From contig NC_066317.1 of the NCBI RefSeq assembly GCF_022539315.1, forward strand, positions 54,044,435 to 54,108,434: 64,000 nt of DNA, written 5' to 3'. This stretch comes from Serinus canaria. Lineage: Eukaryota > Chordata > Aves > Passeriformes > Fringillidae. Made by a program: the position numbers and the translations under genes. Shown here one piece after another: positions 1 to 12,100 of the stretch (positions are counted from its first letter, which is position 1; the number at the start of each line of letters is the position of its first letter). The notes under the pieces are model-generated. The model saw only the letters and a list, made by a program, of their open reading frames with translations, searched no databases and was not told the origin of the DNA.

Positions 1-820
1 TTCATCAAGTTTACAGCTCCTGTATCATCAGTCACAACTTTTAATTTTCTGCCATTTTCATATAGTAAAGTAATGATAAAATGTTCCTTAAGCTACGAAG
101 TGAAGGGAAAAAAATACTCTTTATCTCAGTGGTGACAACTTGTCTCTATTTTTCATCCAAATAAGTAGAATGTTGTAAATCCTGTCCAGAAGACATAGAC
201 TGGAAGAATTAATCAAAGGTTTGTTTATGAGCTATTTGGAGCAGATAAAATGTTGCATTGACAACACAATTTACAAATTATCTCTCAACATCAACTGAAG
301 CAGAGCACCCGATCCTGATGTCAAGGAGAGCAGATCTGACTCCCAAGTGAAGAGCTCTAGCCAGTGGGGTAACCTCCTACACAGATCCTCTGAGGACAGT
401 CTTGGAAAATTAATACTGGCAGCCAAGCATGTGCACTGTGACACAAACATTTCACCAAGGATGAGGAATGTTCACTGTGCAACTCAGGAGCATGAACGTT
501 CAAGAGGGTCAGTTTGCTCAATAGGACAGGTCATCACTATCTGAAGAAAAACATATGACCTGAGACCCTCGAGCTTCTTTTGTGCAGAAGTTGGCACTAG
601 TGAATGATTTTTATAGATAAACTTTTCAGTATGCCATTTAGGTTCAGATTTTGCAAAAGTTCTCATGGATATATGAAAGAAAAAAAAAAAAAAAAAAAAC
701 CAAAACAAAAACCAGTAAGACCACCCAACAAAAAAATGCTCCATTAACTCAAGCCAGCAATATGTCCTTGTGACAAAGGTGGACAATAGCCACGAAACAC
801 ATTAAAAAAAAAAAAAATTA
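1..820. other. Unique AT-rich non-coding stretch with two poly(A) tracts
   Basis: No gene or recognisable repeat is visible apart from an uninterrupted run of 20 A at 680-699 followed by an A-rich tail, and a run of 14 A at 804-817. The small open frames on both strands near 350-790 overlap each other, have no family motifs, and include a poly-F stretch that is just the A-run read in reverse. The second A-run directly precedes a CR1 scrap. Confidence 0.6.
680..699. repeat. Poly(A) mononucleotide tract (20 A)
   Basis: Twenty consecutive A residues are followed by CCAAAACAAAAACC. It could be a simple-repeat expansion or the tail of an old retrotransposed sequence, but no source element can be recognised upstream, so only the homopolymer itself is supported. 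Confidence 0.9.
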
Positions 821-890
821 CTGTGATGGCCATCAGACACTGGAACAGGTTGTCCAGACTCTTCATCCATGGGGACATTTAAAATCTCAA
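821..890 (+). mobile_element. CR1 LINE scrap (3' part)
   Basis: The stretch reads ACACTGGAACAGGTTGTCC and then CATCCATGGGGACATTTAAA. This matches the CR1 wording in which a phrase encoding 'HWNRLP' is followed by the 'catccctggaggtgttcaa' segment near the 3' end. Only about 70 bases are recognisable, with no 3' terminal repeat and no target duplication, so this is an old, truncated copy. The homopolymer directly upstream may mark a breakpoint. It cannot be one simple copy with the 1383-1505 scrap, because the two pieces lie in the reverse of their order in a CR1. Confidence 0.6.
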
Positions 891-1382
891 CTTTCTTTGT
901 AAAAAATGAAACTATAGTCTTTGAAAAGTTTTAAATGCACATCCATCCTACCATATTTGCTTACATATAGTATATGTACTCATACACACATACATTTCTA
1001 TAGAAATCCTTAAGACCTTAAGATACTTTTATATTTTGAGGTACATGGAATTTTTTTTCTGGTAATATACATGACTTATGTATAAGATTTTACTCCATCA
1101 GATAGATTAGGACAGGACTTAATTTTTTCCAAAATCAAGGCCTGTGCTTGAAGTGGCTGGTGATGACTTGCTAGTTGATGAATACAAACCAAGCCTAGCT
1201 GTGCACTAAGCAGCAGTGAGATCCAATAGAGAGAAGCAATAACATTTTTAAGGGTCTTGGTTTATAAGAGAAGCAGCAAAATTATGACTATGTGATCCTC
1301 AGCCAGACATCATTAACTGCTGACTAACGGGATCCAGGAACTGCCTTTTTGGAATAAACCCAAGGAAATGCAGCTTGTGTGA
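891..1382. other. Unassigned non-coding sequence
   Basis: AT-rich sequence between two CR1 scraps. No open frame of note, RNA gene or repeat could be recognised. Confidence 0.5.
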
Positions 1383-1505
1383 AAGATGGAGTCAGAGTCT
1401 TTAATAAGGACCTGCAGTGATAGGACAAGGGATAATGGTTTTGAAATAAAAGAGGGTAGATTCAAATTAGATATGAGGAAGAAATGTTTTGAAAGGGGGC
1501 TCGAA
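1383..1505 (+). mobile_element. CR1 LINE scrap
   Basis: The sequence carries, in order, GGACCTGCAGTGATAGGACA, AGGGATAATGGTTTTGAAAT, AAAAGAGGGTAGATTCAAAT and TAGATATGAGGAAGAAATG. This is the CR1 segment that encodes '(D)RTRGNG.KLK..RF.LDIRK' in intact copies. It stops abruptly after GGAAGAAATGTTTTGAAAGG, before the 'HWHRLP' segment. It is therefore truncated at both ends and non-functional. An open frame on the opposite strand (1313-1564) is only the reverse shadow of this piece. Confidence 0.75.
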
Positions 1506-4500
1506 GTTTGATTTGTGAGAACTATGGACTGTTTATGCAAAGAAGATAGGACTACAAACAGCAAGTCAGCATTAGATTCAAGATGTTTCTGTGAGTGTCT
1601 GGGTTTACAAAACCCAGCACATTTCTCAGATGTCTCTAAAGATGACAGACTGGATTTTCATCATCTGTGAGTTTAGTTGCCAACAAGTAATGGGTATCTA
1701 TTAAAAGATGAGGAAAAAGGTAAACAATGCTGTGAGGATGGGTTTGCTTCATCTTGTAGAAAAACTCCTATACAAACAGTGTGAGACATTAAAAATACAA
1801 GTGCTTGAGAATTTTGCAGTACTCTGCAAATTGATTAATTCAAGAATCAATGAATTTCTTATTGTTTAGACCAATTCATTTACAGAAGGTGCTGTGCTTC
1901 TTATTGTTTAAAGTCATTCATTTGCATGGGCTGAATACTCCCATGCTACAAGATGCTTAAATTGTGAAAAATAAGCCCTTTTATCATGTTACTGGCAATG
2001 TACAGCATGCAACAGCATACAAAAATAAACCATGATACAAAAGATTTCATTAGATTATTAGATTCTTGGAGATTAATATTAAAAATGACAGCATCCTTTG
2101 TAACAATAGCAGCTTTCCATTGCAACAGCTAGTTTTAAAATGGAGTGTTGTTGTCCTTCTTATCATTTGGCACCAGATGAGAGTTATAAGAAAAGCACAT
2201 CCTCTATCCAACAGCTGGGAACCCCAGCTTCATAGATAAGAAAGGTTGTGTGAGTTCTGACAAAAACTGAAATGTCCTGAAAAATTTTCTAGGAATAATG
2301 GGATCTATATAGAAATGCAAAGGACAATTTAAGAGATTTGTACAGCCATTAATCTTATGTTTTAAGCTCATCATCGAAAATGTGCACCTAATTCAGGCTT
2401 GCTATACTTTATGCTTTCTTTTACATTTCTGAATAATCATAGATAGATATTATTTGGCATTAAGAAAAAATTAAATTCAGTGATCAAAAAACCAAAAATA
2501 ATTGGTTTGAGCTGAAGCTTTCAGGCTGGTATGTTGGCATTTTGGATGTTAAATTGAATGTGTGAAACTTAAATGCAAACCTTTTTAGTAGAACTGTGTG
2601 GAAAAGGGCATCTAGTGTACATTTTAGGACCTCTTTTCAGCTTATTTTTGGAAGAGAACAACTCACACTTCCTTTACTGTAATTCTTAAAGTTTTAGAGA
2701 ATTATTGTGAAGCACTGCAACCTAAAGTCCTTGAAAATATAACTACCTAGACTGAATGAATATATCCTTAGCTGCCACCACCATGTTCCTGTCCTGGCTG
2801 AAGGACTCTGAACAAGGCCATAAAACATCTTAGCCCCCAGGCCTCTTTGGTCCAGCTTCAGCAATGTGTTTTGGCTCTCTCGAAAGGTCGTGAAGAGACA
2901 CTGATTATAGCTTGGAAACAAGAAGCCTCTGTAAAGTTTAGATACTAAATCCTTCACAGACTGTTTTTGAAATTGATCTAATATGGCCCAAGAAAATAAA
3001 ACATTCCACTTACATACATTTATTTAATCCTTCTTAGTAATATTACTACAGAAATAAATGCAGATAAATGCAGTTTATCGTGTTGTTCCTAGAGATGATT
3101 GCTGAAAATGTGTCTACACTGAATTTATGAAACAACAGTTGCTCTGCATCCTATCTACTGCAAGGTGTCCCTGAATTGCGCTGAGTGCAATGGTGGAGCA
3201 GCCCTTTGATCAATAGTCAGTGTGAATTCACCTTTTTTTTCCAACCATTTACTTGGAAATCTTTAATAACTCCCATCTGAGGTCCTGTAGTAATCAAAAC
3301 TTTCCAGGGGAACAAAGGCCAAGGCACTTTTCCAAAGAAATATTTATCACCTTATTTTAACCTGGAAGGTGAAAATGGAAGGTGAAACATGGCTTGGGTC
3401 TTCTCCCAACAGCAGTGTGGTGTGAGGACTGCTCAGTGCAGCTACCAGTAAAGGAGAGGCTGATGTGCACTAAAAAACAGGAAACTAAAATTTGCATCAG
3501 CAAAGTAGAACATTCTCACCCATACATGTCCCCAATAAGGGGATCTGTAGTGGGAGGTTATGTAACTTTACATTCTGTAAAAAAATGAGGCTCAGAGAAA
3601 AGCAGCTAGAGAAATCCCTGAATTATGCAGCTGCAAAAAAACCCAACTGTTTTTCTATTACTGTATAAATGAGTAAGTTTCTAGAATTCATGTGTTAATA
3701 GATGGGTGGTGTGAATATATTGTAAAACACAAAACTAAAGGTTCAGTATTTTTAGTTAGCTAAGAAACATGTGAATTGCCTAGATTTTAAAAAAATCCTT
3801 ATGTGACTGCTTATCAAGGTTACCACAAAACCTTTATACTGAGAAAAGTGTTCCTTGGGTTTTAAGGTCCAGTACATTTGAAAGGCAGTAGTAACTCATA
3901 TTTATATTTCTCAACATTTTTATTATAAAAGATTTTTTCTAACAAAAAGAAGCATTCCTAAAATGTAATCACCAGTGCTGTTTGTAACAAGTCTTTGGAA
4001 TATAACAATAAAAAAGTTGTCAAGCTGTGGCATCACCTTTTCCTTGTCTCTTAAAATTCCATTTGTGTTTAACTCAAGTACCAATATGCATTTTTTGATC
4101 ACTACATCTTTAAGGCAAAGTTCAGCATTTTGCAAAGGTGGTTTTTGACTGTCAATATTTTAAAGGCTTTAACCCAGCCTATTACCAACATAACAAATGT
4201 AAAATAATGGGTGTGCTACTTTAAATGCTTAAGAAATAGGAGAAAGCCCAGGAAAGTTTGCTAAGTGACACCATGTGCTACAAGTCACTTTCCATGGCAG
4301 CTGATAGACTCAATAGCAGTAAAATGTCCCCTATGCTTTACATCTCTGTTGCAGTGGTGATGGAGCTGTTGGGAAAACATTGCAATTGTATCTAATGTGA
4401 ATTTTAAAAGGTAAAGTTAAAAAGCTGTTCATTTGTTCATAGAAGTCCAGTCCTAGAATGCCAAATTTATGGTTACCAAGTGTCCTTGAGGCAGACCTTC

Positions 4501-7500
4501 TCCATGTGCTATGACATGCAAAGCTATATGCAGAGAACTGCCTCTCTCAGCCCTGTGAGTGCACAGAGGTGGAACAGACTCAAGATTGTGTGATTGATTA
4601 CATGTCTGTCTGCTTCATTTTGCACCACAGATGACTTATTTTTAAATACAGGCTTTCTCTGGTAATTATAATAATTGGAATTAGGTAGTTGCATTTTTAT
4701 GCATTTATCAAATATTTGAAGATGTTTATCATCTGTCTCACATTTCACAATTTAGAAATGAACTGCAGAGGATAACTGAATTACAAAATCTTTCCTATTT
4801 ATGTTCCCTTATTCCTCAGCCTTCTTCATTAAAAAAGAAAAAGAAATTAGGGGAAAAAAAAAAAGGTCCTGCAGTGATGTTTCCTTATTCCTGGGATATG
4901 TTTGAAAGGAGTTCCAGTGAGGGACAAAGGTCCCCTATGAACAGAAGCTTGCAGGATAGATGCTTTTGATTGTGCATTTCATAGGGAGTTTATTTCCTCC
5001 ACAGCACTTCCATAATGGCCTGGCACACTTCAAATGCAATGGCAATATAAATGAGGAAAATAAATCAAAGGCATGTGGGGAAACGAAATTCTTCGGATAT
5101 AAATTTTGCCTCTGGATATTACGAACACATGAATCAAAAATGGATGCCAAAAGAAGTGTGGAGTGAGTATCCACAGGAAGTATTCAGTCTTTAAATTACT
5201 CATTGCACACAGCAATTAGTTAGGCAACAAACATTTTTAGGCATTACTCACAGTGTAAAATAACCTTTAATAAACTCAAAGAAAGAACAGACTATCCAGT
5301 GTGATACATAACTTTTTAGGCATGTTCTCTACATATAGTCACTGAGTGCACTGTAACTCATTGCAGCTCACTCAAGAGAAAAGCAAGTGCTTTGTGCACT
5401 TAGGAAATCTTTCAGTCTATATGTACGTTAACTTTGCAGATATATTTTGAGGAAAATAAAGATGATTAATTAATTACTTCAAAATTCAATTCCAGTTGAA
5501 AAATCCCCTCTCCATTTCAGTAATACTCATCACTAAGGTTTTTCTCTTCTGCCACTAAACATATTGAGCTTCATGCACAGAAGTTAGGAAAGGGAAAACT
5601 TCTGGTCTTCATGTCAGGATCTACATTATGCATTTGGAGACAGGGTATTTTTGTTTCCTGCAGCATATTTAATATTCCTCAGAATAAGGCTGTGTTAGTG
5701 TACTATGTATATACCATACTGAATCCCTGACTACTCGAGGAAGCTTCAGCTGGAAATAATGGCTTGCTTATGGCCCACTAGTGGCTCAAAGCAGAGTGGG
5801 TGCTTAAAGACATGGAGATTATCTGCCTGTCTGATGGGCTGCCCCAAGGCTGAGTCTCCCTGCTGCCCTCTCACATAGCCTAAAGCAGTCAGCCATCCAA
5901 GGAACTGCTTCAGATTCAGAAGCTCTGCATCATTTTTACATCATTTGTCAAGTAACTGTTTAAGATTAGATCACCATTTCTAATAAAAAGTAATTTTACT
6001 CAAGCCATTAACAAGAAGCAGCATATAAGTTACACATTTATATGAAGTGAAGCAAATCACCTACAGCACCTGCAAAAAATTATTTCCTAATTATTTTTAC
6101 ACAAGAGAAGAATGAGAATCATTGGAAGAGAGGCTGTTTTGCAAAGGAATCCAAAGTAAATTCATTGCGTAATTCAGAATTGTATTAATATTTCTTTCAT
6201 CTATCTTCTTTGACATCTTGATGTCTTTGATAAAAGATGCAAGTGTTGCAAATATGCCAATACAAATCAAACTTGCTGTCTAGCTCCCTAAAGTACTAAC
6301 TAGAAGAGTATTAAAAAAGCCCATTATACTTTCTTTTTTAAGCCCTGGCTCTTTCTATTCCTGCTTGCTTTTTCTGTTTCTTTCCCTTCTGCTTAAAGCC
6401 TTAGCTTTGTGTAACCACTACTAAAGATACAGACCAGGTTCTGAAGGGCTTATACTCTAACTGAAGATAAATTTCAACAAGATAATAACCAAGCATGAGG
6501 GGAGCAAAGGCTAAGGAAAGACCCTGTCTAAACATACATGTATTACTATCTCTGTGCGCAGTTTGTTTCCTCTCCCCTTTTAAAAAATAAAGATACACAA
6601 CACCAAAATTGGGATATCTTTATTCAATTTGGGGAATGCAGTGGCATGAGATAAAGAATAGACACCTTTACTCTTCACTCATTTTTTCTCATTCTTGTGT
6701 TTGAAAATAAAGTTGTAGAAAAATCTTATTTTTTCTGCTGTTCAAATCCAGGGTGAATCAGGGTTCAAGAATTCACAACTCACACACACCAGAGTAAATG
6801 TCTCTATAGGCTGTGAGCTCTTACTAACAGAGAGAATACGGTGCTCTTTCTCCTGCATTTGCTCTATTAATCACAGAGATGTTTTCTCTGGGAAACTCAG
6901 GCCATATCCTCAGCACCATTTTCTACAGACAGCTGGTGAATCACAAACCTATAATCCATGGTGTTCAAGTCTCCTACTTAAATAGGCTCAGAGTTCACAC
7001 GTTTTTTCTGTAAGATAAACTTTTAAAGGTACCTCACTTTTCAGTTATTGAACTGTTAATGCCTGTTTCTTTCTAGCCTACCTTGTATTATCTCTGGTCC
7101 TTGAACAACATGCTGGTATTTACAAGCACACAGTATGGTTTTACTTATGAAGGTCGATCATTCTGAGATACCAAATGACTTCGCTGACTATGTAGGGGAT
7201 CTTATTGATTGTAACTTGGGATAATATTTGCATTTTTTTGCTTTTTATCTATTTATTCACTGGATTACAGATGCTTTAAAGCCAATTAGAATTAATACCA
7301 AAAATGTGAGCTATCTCACTGCTTACTTTCTGTATATAGGTTTTCTTTCACTTTTACCAATAATGATTTATGCAAAGTCACCAAGACAGCTATTGCTTCC
7401 ATTGTGGAGTTTATTATCTCCAAGATGAGAAGACAAGTCATTATGCTCCCACAGAAAGATTAGCATAGAGAAAGACCATTGCATTGTGATTTTTTGGTTA

Positions 7501-7689
7501 CATGGTTCAATACAATCATGGTTTAAGGAAGGAAAAGCCAATCCTAGCACTGTCATTATAGAACACTGTTGTCAATAGGTAGTTATAAATACTATCTCTT
7601 GTAAGAGCTACTTGTCCACAAAGAGGTCTTTCTATCATGCATCAATGCAATCAGTACTACATGAAAATTACTTGTGGGGAAAGGATTTG
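1506..7689. other. Long unique non-coding stretch
   Basis: About 6 kb of AT-rich sequence without a supportable gene. Open frames of 60-90 codons (for example near 2694-2957, 3382-3588, 4524-4748 and 4935-5215) overlap on both strands and carry no motif, signal peptide or convincing splice context. No transposon, tRNA or long tandem repeat was recognised. The block at 3130-3240, which is less AT-rich, and the one at 5740-5930 are the only local changes in composition noticed. Confidence 0.5.
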
Positions 7690-8095
7690 TCTTTCATATT
7701 CCTTGGGTTGCTGGTGGATGAGAGGCTGCACATGAGCAGTAATGTGCACTTCACAGCCCAGGAAGCCGAGCGTGTTTGGGCTGCACCAAAAGCAGAGTGA
7801 GCAGCAGGCAAGGGAAGGGAGCAGCCCCTCTGCTCTGCCCAGACCCACCTGCAGCGCTGCACTCAGTTTTTGGGTCTGTCACATAAAAAGGGTGTGGACT
7901 TCAGTGTGGGTTGTGAGACACCCCAGCAGGCTGCCCAGAGAGGCTGTGGATGCTCTACTGTTTAAGGCCAGGTTGGATGGGGTCCTTAGCAAAGTGGTCT
8001 AGCAATAGGTGTTCTGCCCATGGCAAGGGATTTGGAAGTAGATGATCCTCAAGGTACCTTCCAGCTCAAACCACTCTGCAATTCTCTGAGTATCT
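7690..8095 (+). mobile_element. CR1 LINE copy with internal deletion
   Basis: The left part (about 7700-7900) encodes the C-terminal reverse-transcriptase wording of CR1 ORF2. The peptide LVDERLHMSSN followed by AQEAERVWAAPK corresponds to the family's 'LVD.RL.MSQQ...AQKANRVLGCIK'. After AAAAAGGGTGTGGAC the sequence jumps directly to a segment resembling the later 'AGGCTGCCCAGAGAGGCTGT' region, so several hundred bases of a normal CR1 3' half are missing. It then runs through GGCCAGGTTGGATGGGGTCC and ends with the typical terminal region TACCTTCCAGCTCAAACCA. The local GC content is well above its surroundings, as expected for CR1. It is a dead, 5'-truncated copy. Confidence 0.9.
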
Positions 8096-9082
8096 AAAAA
8101 GATTTTTCCAATTGTAACTTTTACTCTAGAAGTCCTGTAATGATGCAAACCTTCTCTTGAATGTTCTCTTCACACCTGTGTACATTTTCTCATAACAAAC
8201 TAATTTCAAATAACCAGCCAAATTAATCTCTTCTTAGAGACCAAATTCTGGGTACTTTGCTCCAGCATTAATTCAAAATACATCCTACATTTTGCACTGA
8301 ATATGCCCTGTCTGGCATATCTTATGACAAATTTTTGTATCTACTGCAAAACAGAAACATGATATCTAGAATTTTCCCAATTGATAATGAGGGTTAAAAG
8401 GAGGAAATAAAGCATATTCAATCAGGTTTTATGTCTCATGTGGTATAAAAGAATTAAAAACTGCTTTTGTTCTGCAAGACACCTAGGGTGACAAACTCAT
8501 TTGGTTATAGGTTTTGCAATCAGGAAAATATCTATTATTCAGTGAATAATGATTTTTTTACTCAAGTTTTCACTAAGTCCAGCAGTGCCCACTATACCCT
8601 GGCAGCCAGGACATATCCAAGACATCCCAAAGAGGTCTAAATAGCACGTGGCTTTTGCACAGCCTTTTGCAAGAGATGGAATCAGGGTACCACCACTCTC
8701 AACTGAGTCATTATACCATGCTGTCACATTTAAAAATTGGAAGTGTTTACAAGAAAATGAGACAAACACTGCTTTTGATTATAGGTCATATTTAAAACTT
8801 CATGTTTAAAGCTTCTGTAATGGGCCACATAGCTCATGTGATGTTGTCCTTACAGACCAACATGTTATATGATACTTTGATGACTCTGAAACATGGGATT
8901 CACATGGATTCAAGGGAAGGCAAAAAATAAATACGGTGCACTTATATCTGAAGTGAAGATAAAATGGGAAGACAGTGTCAGGGACTGGAAAAAGGAGTCT
9001 ATTCCAAGACATCTCAGGGACTTGGAATGTGTGGTAGGGCGTGGGTCAGGCCTTGCTCTGTTGAGGTCCTCTGCCCCCCATG
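8096..9082. other. Unassigned non-coding sequence
   Basis: AT-rich stretch between two CR1 copies. Open frames of 68-101 codons near 8539-9012 and 8893-9198 have no motifs, and the last one runs into the next CR1. Confidence 0.5.
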
Positions 9083-9195
9083 CCCAGGTTGGAAGGGGCC
9101 TTCAAGATCATCGAGTTCCAACTCCAATGGCTACAGAAATACATCCTCACACATCATGGAGGTTCTTGGGTAAGAGGATCTGTTCCAGACCTGTA
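9083..9195 (-). mobile_element. CR1 LINE 3' end (minus orientation)
   Basis: The plus strand reads CAGGTTGGAAGGGGCCTTCA, then AGATCATCGAGTTCCAAC. This is the reverse complement of the CR1 3' terminal phrase 'ggttggactagatgatctttaaggtcccttccaacc'. The element therefore points left. Only the terminal ~40-110 bases are recognisable, and its inner (right-hand) limit is unclear. It faces away from the plus-strand CR1 at 7690-8095. Confidence 0.65.
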
Positions 9196-12100
9196 TGACA
9201 AAGTTAGACATGCTGCTGGTTTGTGGAAGAAGTCTTTGGTGAGACATTTTTGACCCATGGTAAATGTACTGACTTCCAGGAGAGTGTGCCACAGCTAGTT
9301 TAGTCTGCAGGAAGTAATTTGTCAGTCACCAGCTCACCAGTATCCACTGGCCTAGAATGATGAATATTTCTAACAAAATATTAAAAATTAACAAAGAAAA
9401 GCTTTATTTGATAAAAATTTCCTCTGCAGTAGGTCAAGATGCATGAATTAATAGTTTCTAAACCCAGAAGGGGCTGTTATGACACGTTTGTAGTTAACAT
9501 GGAGTAGAGCATCAAAATTCTTCCATGTATTCAGCAACTGTTTTGACTACAGAGGTCTTTACAAAAGATAATTTATACTGATTTAAAGGCCTACAGACTG
9601 GAAAATCTGCTCTATCTTTTAATAACTTCCTGCAGCAGCTGAATGTTTTCATTCCTAAAAAAGTGTGCCAGACTTACATTTTTTGTCAAAATTCAGCTTG
9701 CAACTCTTGGACTGTTTTAGGGCCTTTGTCCCTTAGATTAGTGTCTGCTGTCAAAAGATCTGCCTCCTGTAAGTACTGCCTTAAGTTGTGTCTTAAACAA
9801 CTGAAAAGATGAGTTTGAAACAGCCATTCTGAAGTGTATGAGGATAAACTTAAAATTTTATGCAAATTTTTGCTCTTGACATTTTTATTCTGTCCAAACT
9901 GAAAAAGTTAAACATGCCATCAAACACAGCTGTACTTGGAATCACCAACATTATTTCAAAAGTAAACTGAACTTTGTTACAACTTTATTTAATGTTCTTT
10001 ACTTTCCTTCTGTATCAATTGTTTTGAAAAAATATCAAACTTTATATAGCAATGAATAAGTACTTAATATCTTAAGTTCATTTTTGTATGCTCATGTAAA
10101 ACTTTCCACTTTTTGTATTTTCAATAAAATGATGTTTTTATGAGTCATAACTTTAAGACCATATTATTACAAAGAATAAATTTTATAGGAATATAGGCTG
10201 CATTAGAGCTTTCAAGTGTTCAATATTGTGTTTTCCATGAAAAGATACTGATTTTAGAAATGGGTTCATTATGATGTTGGAAATATTTGGAAGGCTTGAG
10301 AAAGGGGTATTTTTGTAAAATCTTGTCAGTGGAAAGATGACTAGTATGTGCTAAAAATTAACAGGGGTTATTTAAGGCCTAATTAATTCCTCTGGGCTTT
10401 TAAGATATACTGAGCTTTGTAAGTGTTCACCACTAAATATTCTGCAGCAGTGCTCATAGTGTATAATGAATAACACTCAGCAGTGATAGCACAGCATCAT
10501 CCTTATTCCTTCACAGCAAGTTTTTCTCAATTCATTCATCATGTCTTTCAGCTTCTTACAGTTACTCCATAAAATCAGCCCCACTCTATATTCAACAAAA
10601 AGGTTATCAAAAATAGAAATGCCTTGAATGTTAAATTTGTTTAGGAAGTATTACTGGTCTATGAATATGGAATACATGTGTTTATCATATGGAGTAGAGA
10701 AATATCCAAAAGGGACCAAGATCTGTCCAGTCAAATGGAAACCCAAAATATCCCAAGCTAACAAATTCTTTCAGAAATACAGGCTCTTGTTTGTGTTTTT
10801 CACTTCTGGCATTGAAATAGCCCATGTTCTCTAGTATCAGTGCTTTAGTGTCAGAAAGGCATTGGGTTTTAATACAGCTCTTTAACTAGAATTCTAAAGT
10901 TTTTTATCTGCAACACCATGACCCTGTTTTACTATTTTATTATAGACAGCTTGGCTGTCTGGATGTTGTCTAAATAAGAGTTGGAGAACATGGAGAACCA
11001 TGCATTATGTCCCTTAGATATTTATACTTGAAATGGCTTTTAAACCTTTCTCAAATCAAGGGGAATTTTAAGGCAAATGAGGTAAATTTCCTTAGGCATA
11101 GATGATACACAATAAAAATACTGGAGAAAATTTCTTACTGAAAGCACATATAGTAGTGGTGTTAGGAAGCAATGAAAAATATGAAATTAGTTATACACTA
11201 GAAGAGCAGACAGTAAATTAAGATAAAGTGAAAGCATTTAATTGTTCAAAACCTAAGAAACATAAAAATCAAAGTTAATATAGTTTTTCTCACAGCTGTA
11301 GAGTAGCCCAGTAGCCACTGAAAAAGCTCATTAATTTCCATGCAATTAACTATAATTAATACAACACCCCAGGAGTGTGTGTCCCTGAGAGATAATGTCA
11401 GCCCTTGGGTGTGACCTACTGAGTGATGTTATCTCAGCAGGGCTCAAATTCCACACTCCTCCTGAGCTAATAAAATTAAGGTTCCTTCAAAAAGCCACTT
11501 TGGTAACTTTGGTTATTGAATTTCATTTCCATGGTCCAGAACATTAGTAACACAATGAGTACAAGTATGAAAAAAGAATATATATAACAAACTGATGACA
11601 AATTGATTTAGCAGCAGAGGGAGAGGATAGAGTAGTCAAACCATGAACAGCATGTCATGCACTAGCAGAGCCCTGAAGAAACATTGGAAACAGAACAAAA
11701 ACAAGAGGCTTTGAAGCCAGTTAGCAGAACTAATCAGACTGAAGCTGTCACCTGAAATCACTGCTGCCTTATTTATATTTAATTTACAGCAAGAAAATGT
11801 AAAATCTTGCTGAAAACTTCAAGAGTTGGAGATAGCATGCTGCTGAAAATGTCCTTCAGTGCCTTCTGTAGACAGGGTTAATTTACATTGTACCTTACAG
11901 ATGCAAAGGAAATGCAGAAATGGCTGGAGATTGCAAGGGATGAGCTGGATGTTGGTTTGAGCACTACAAATAGGGTGAAGGAAAGGGGAGATTGATGCTA
12001 GGAACTGCTAAGCTGACAAAGGGAGATCCTCTGGGTGTATTTGCTGCAGTACAGGGAATGTGGAAGATAGCAAAGGAGGCAAGGTATCAAGGAAACTATT

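Noticed and set aside
484..786. 100-codon minus-strand frame with a hydrophobic F-rich stretch
   Set aside because: The F-run is the reverse reading of a 20-A homopolymer; there is no other coding sign.
4935..5215. Frames open on both strands (three overlapping)
   Set aside because: Overlapping short frames in AT-rich DNA with no motif, splice signal or codon bias.
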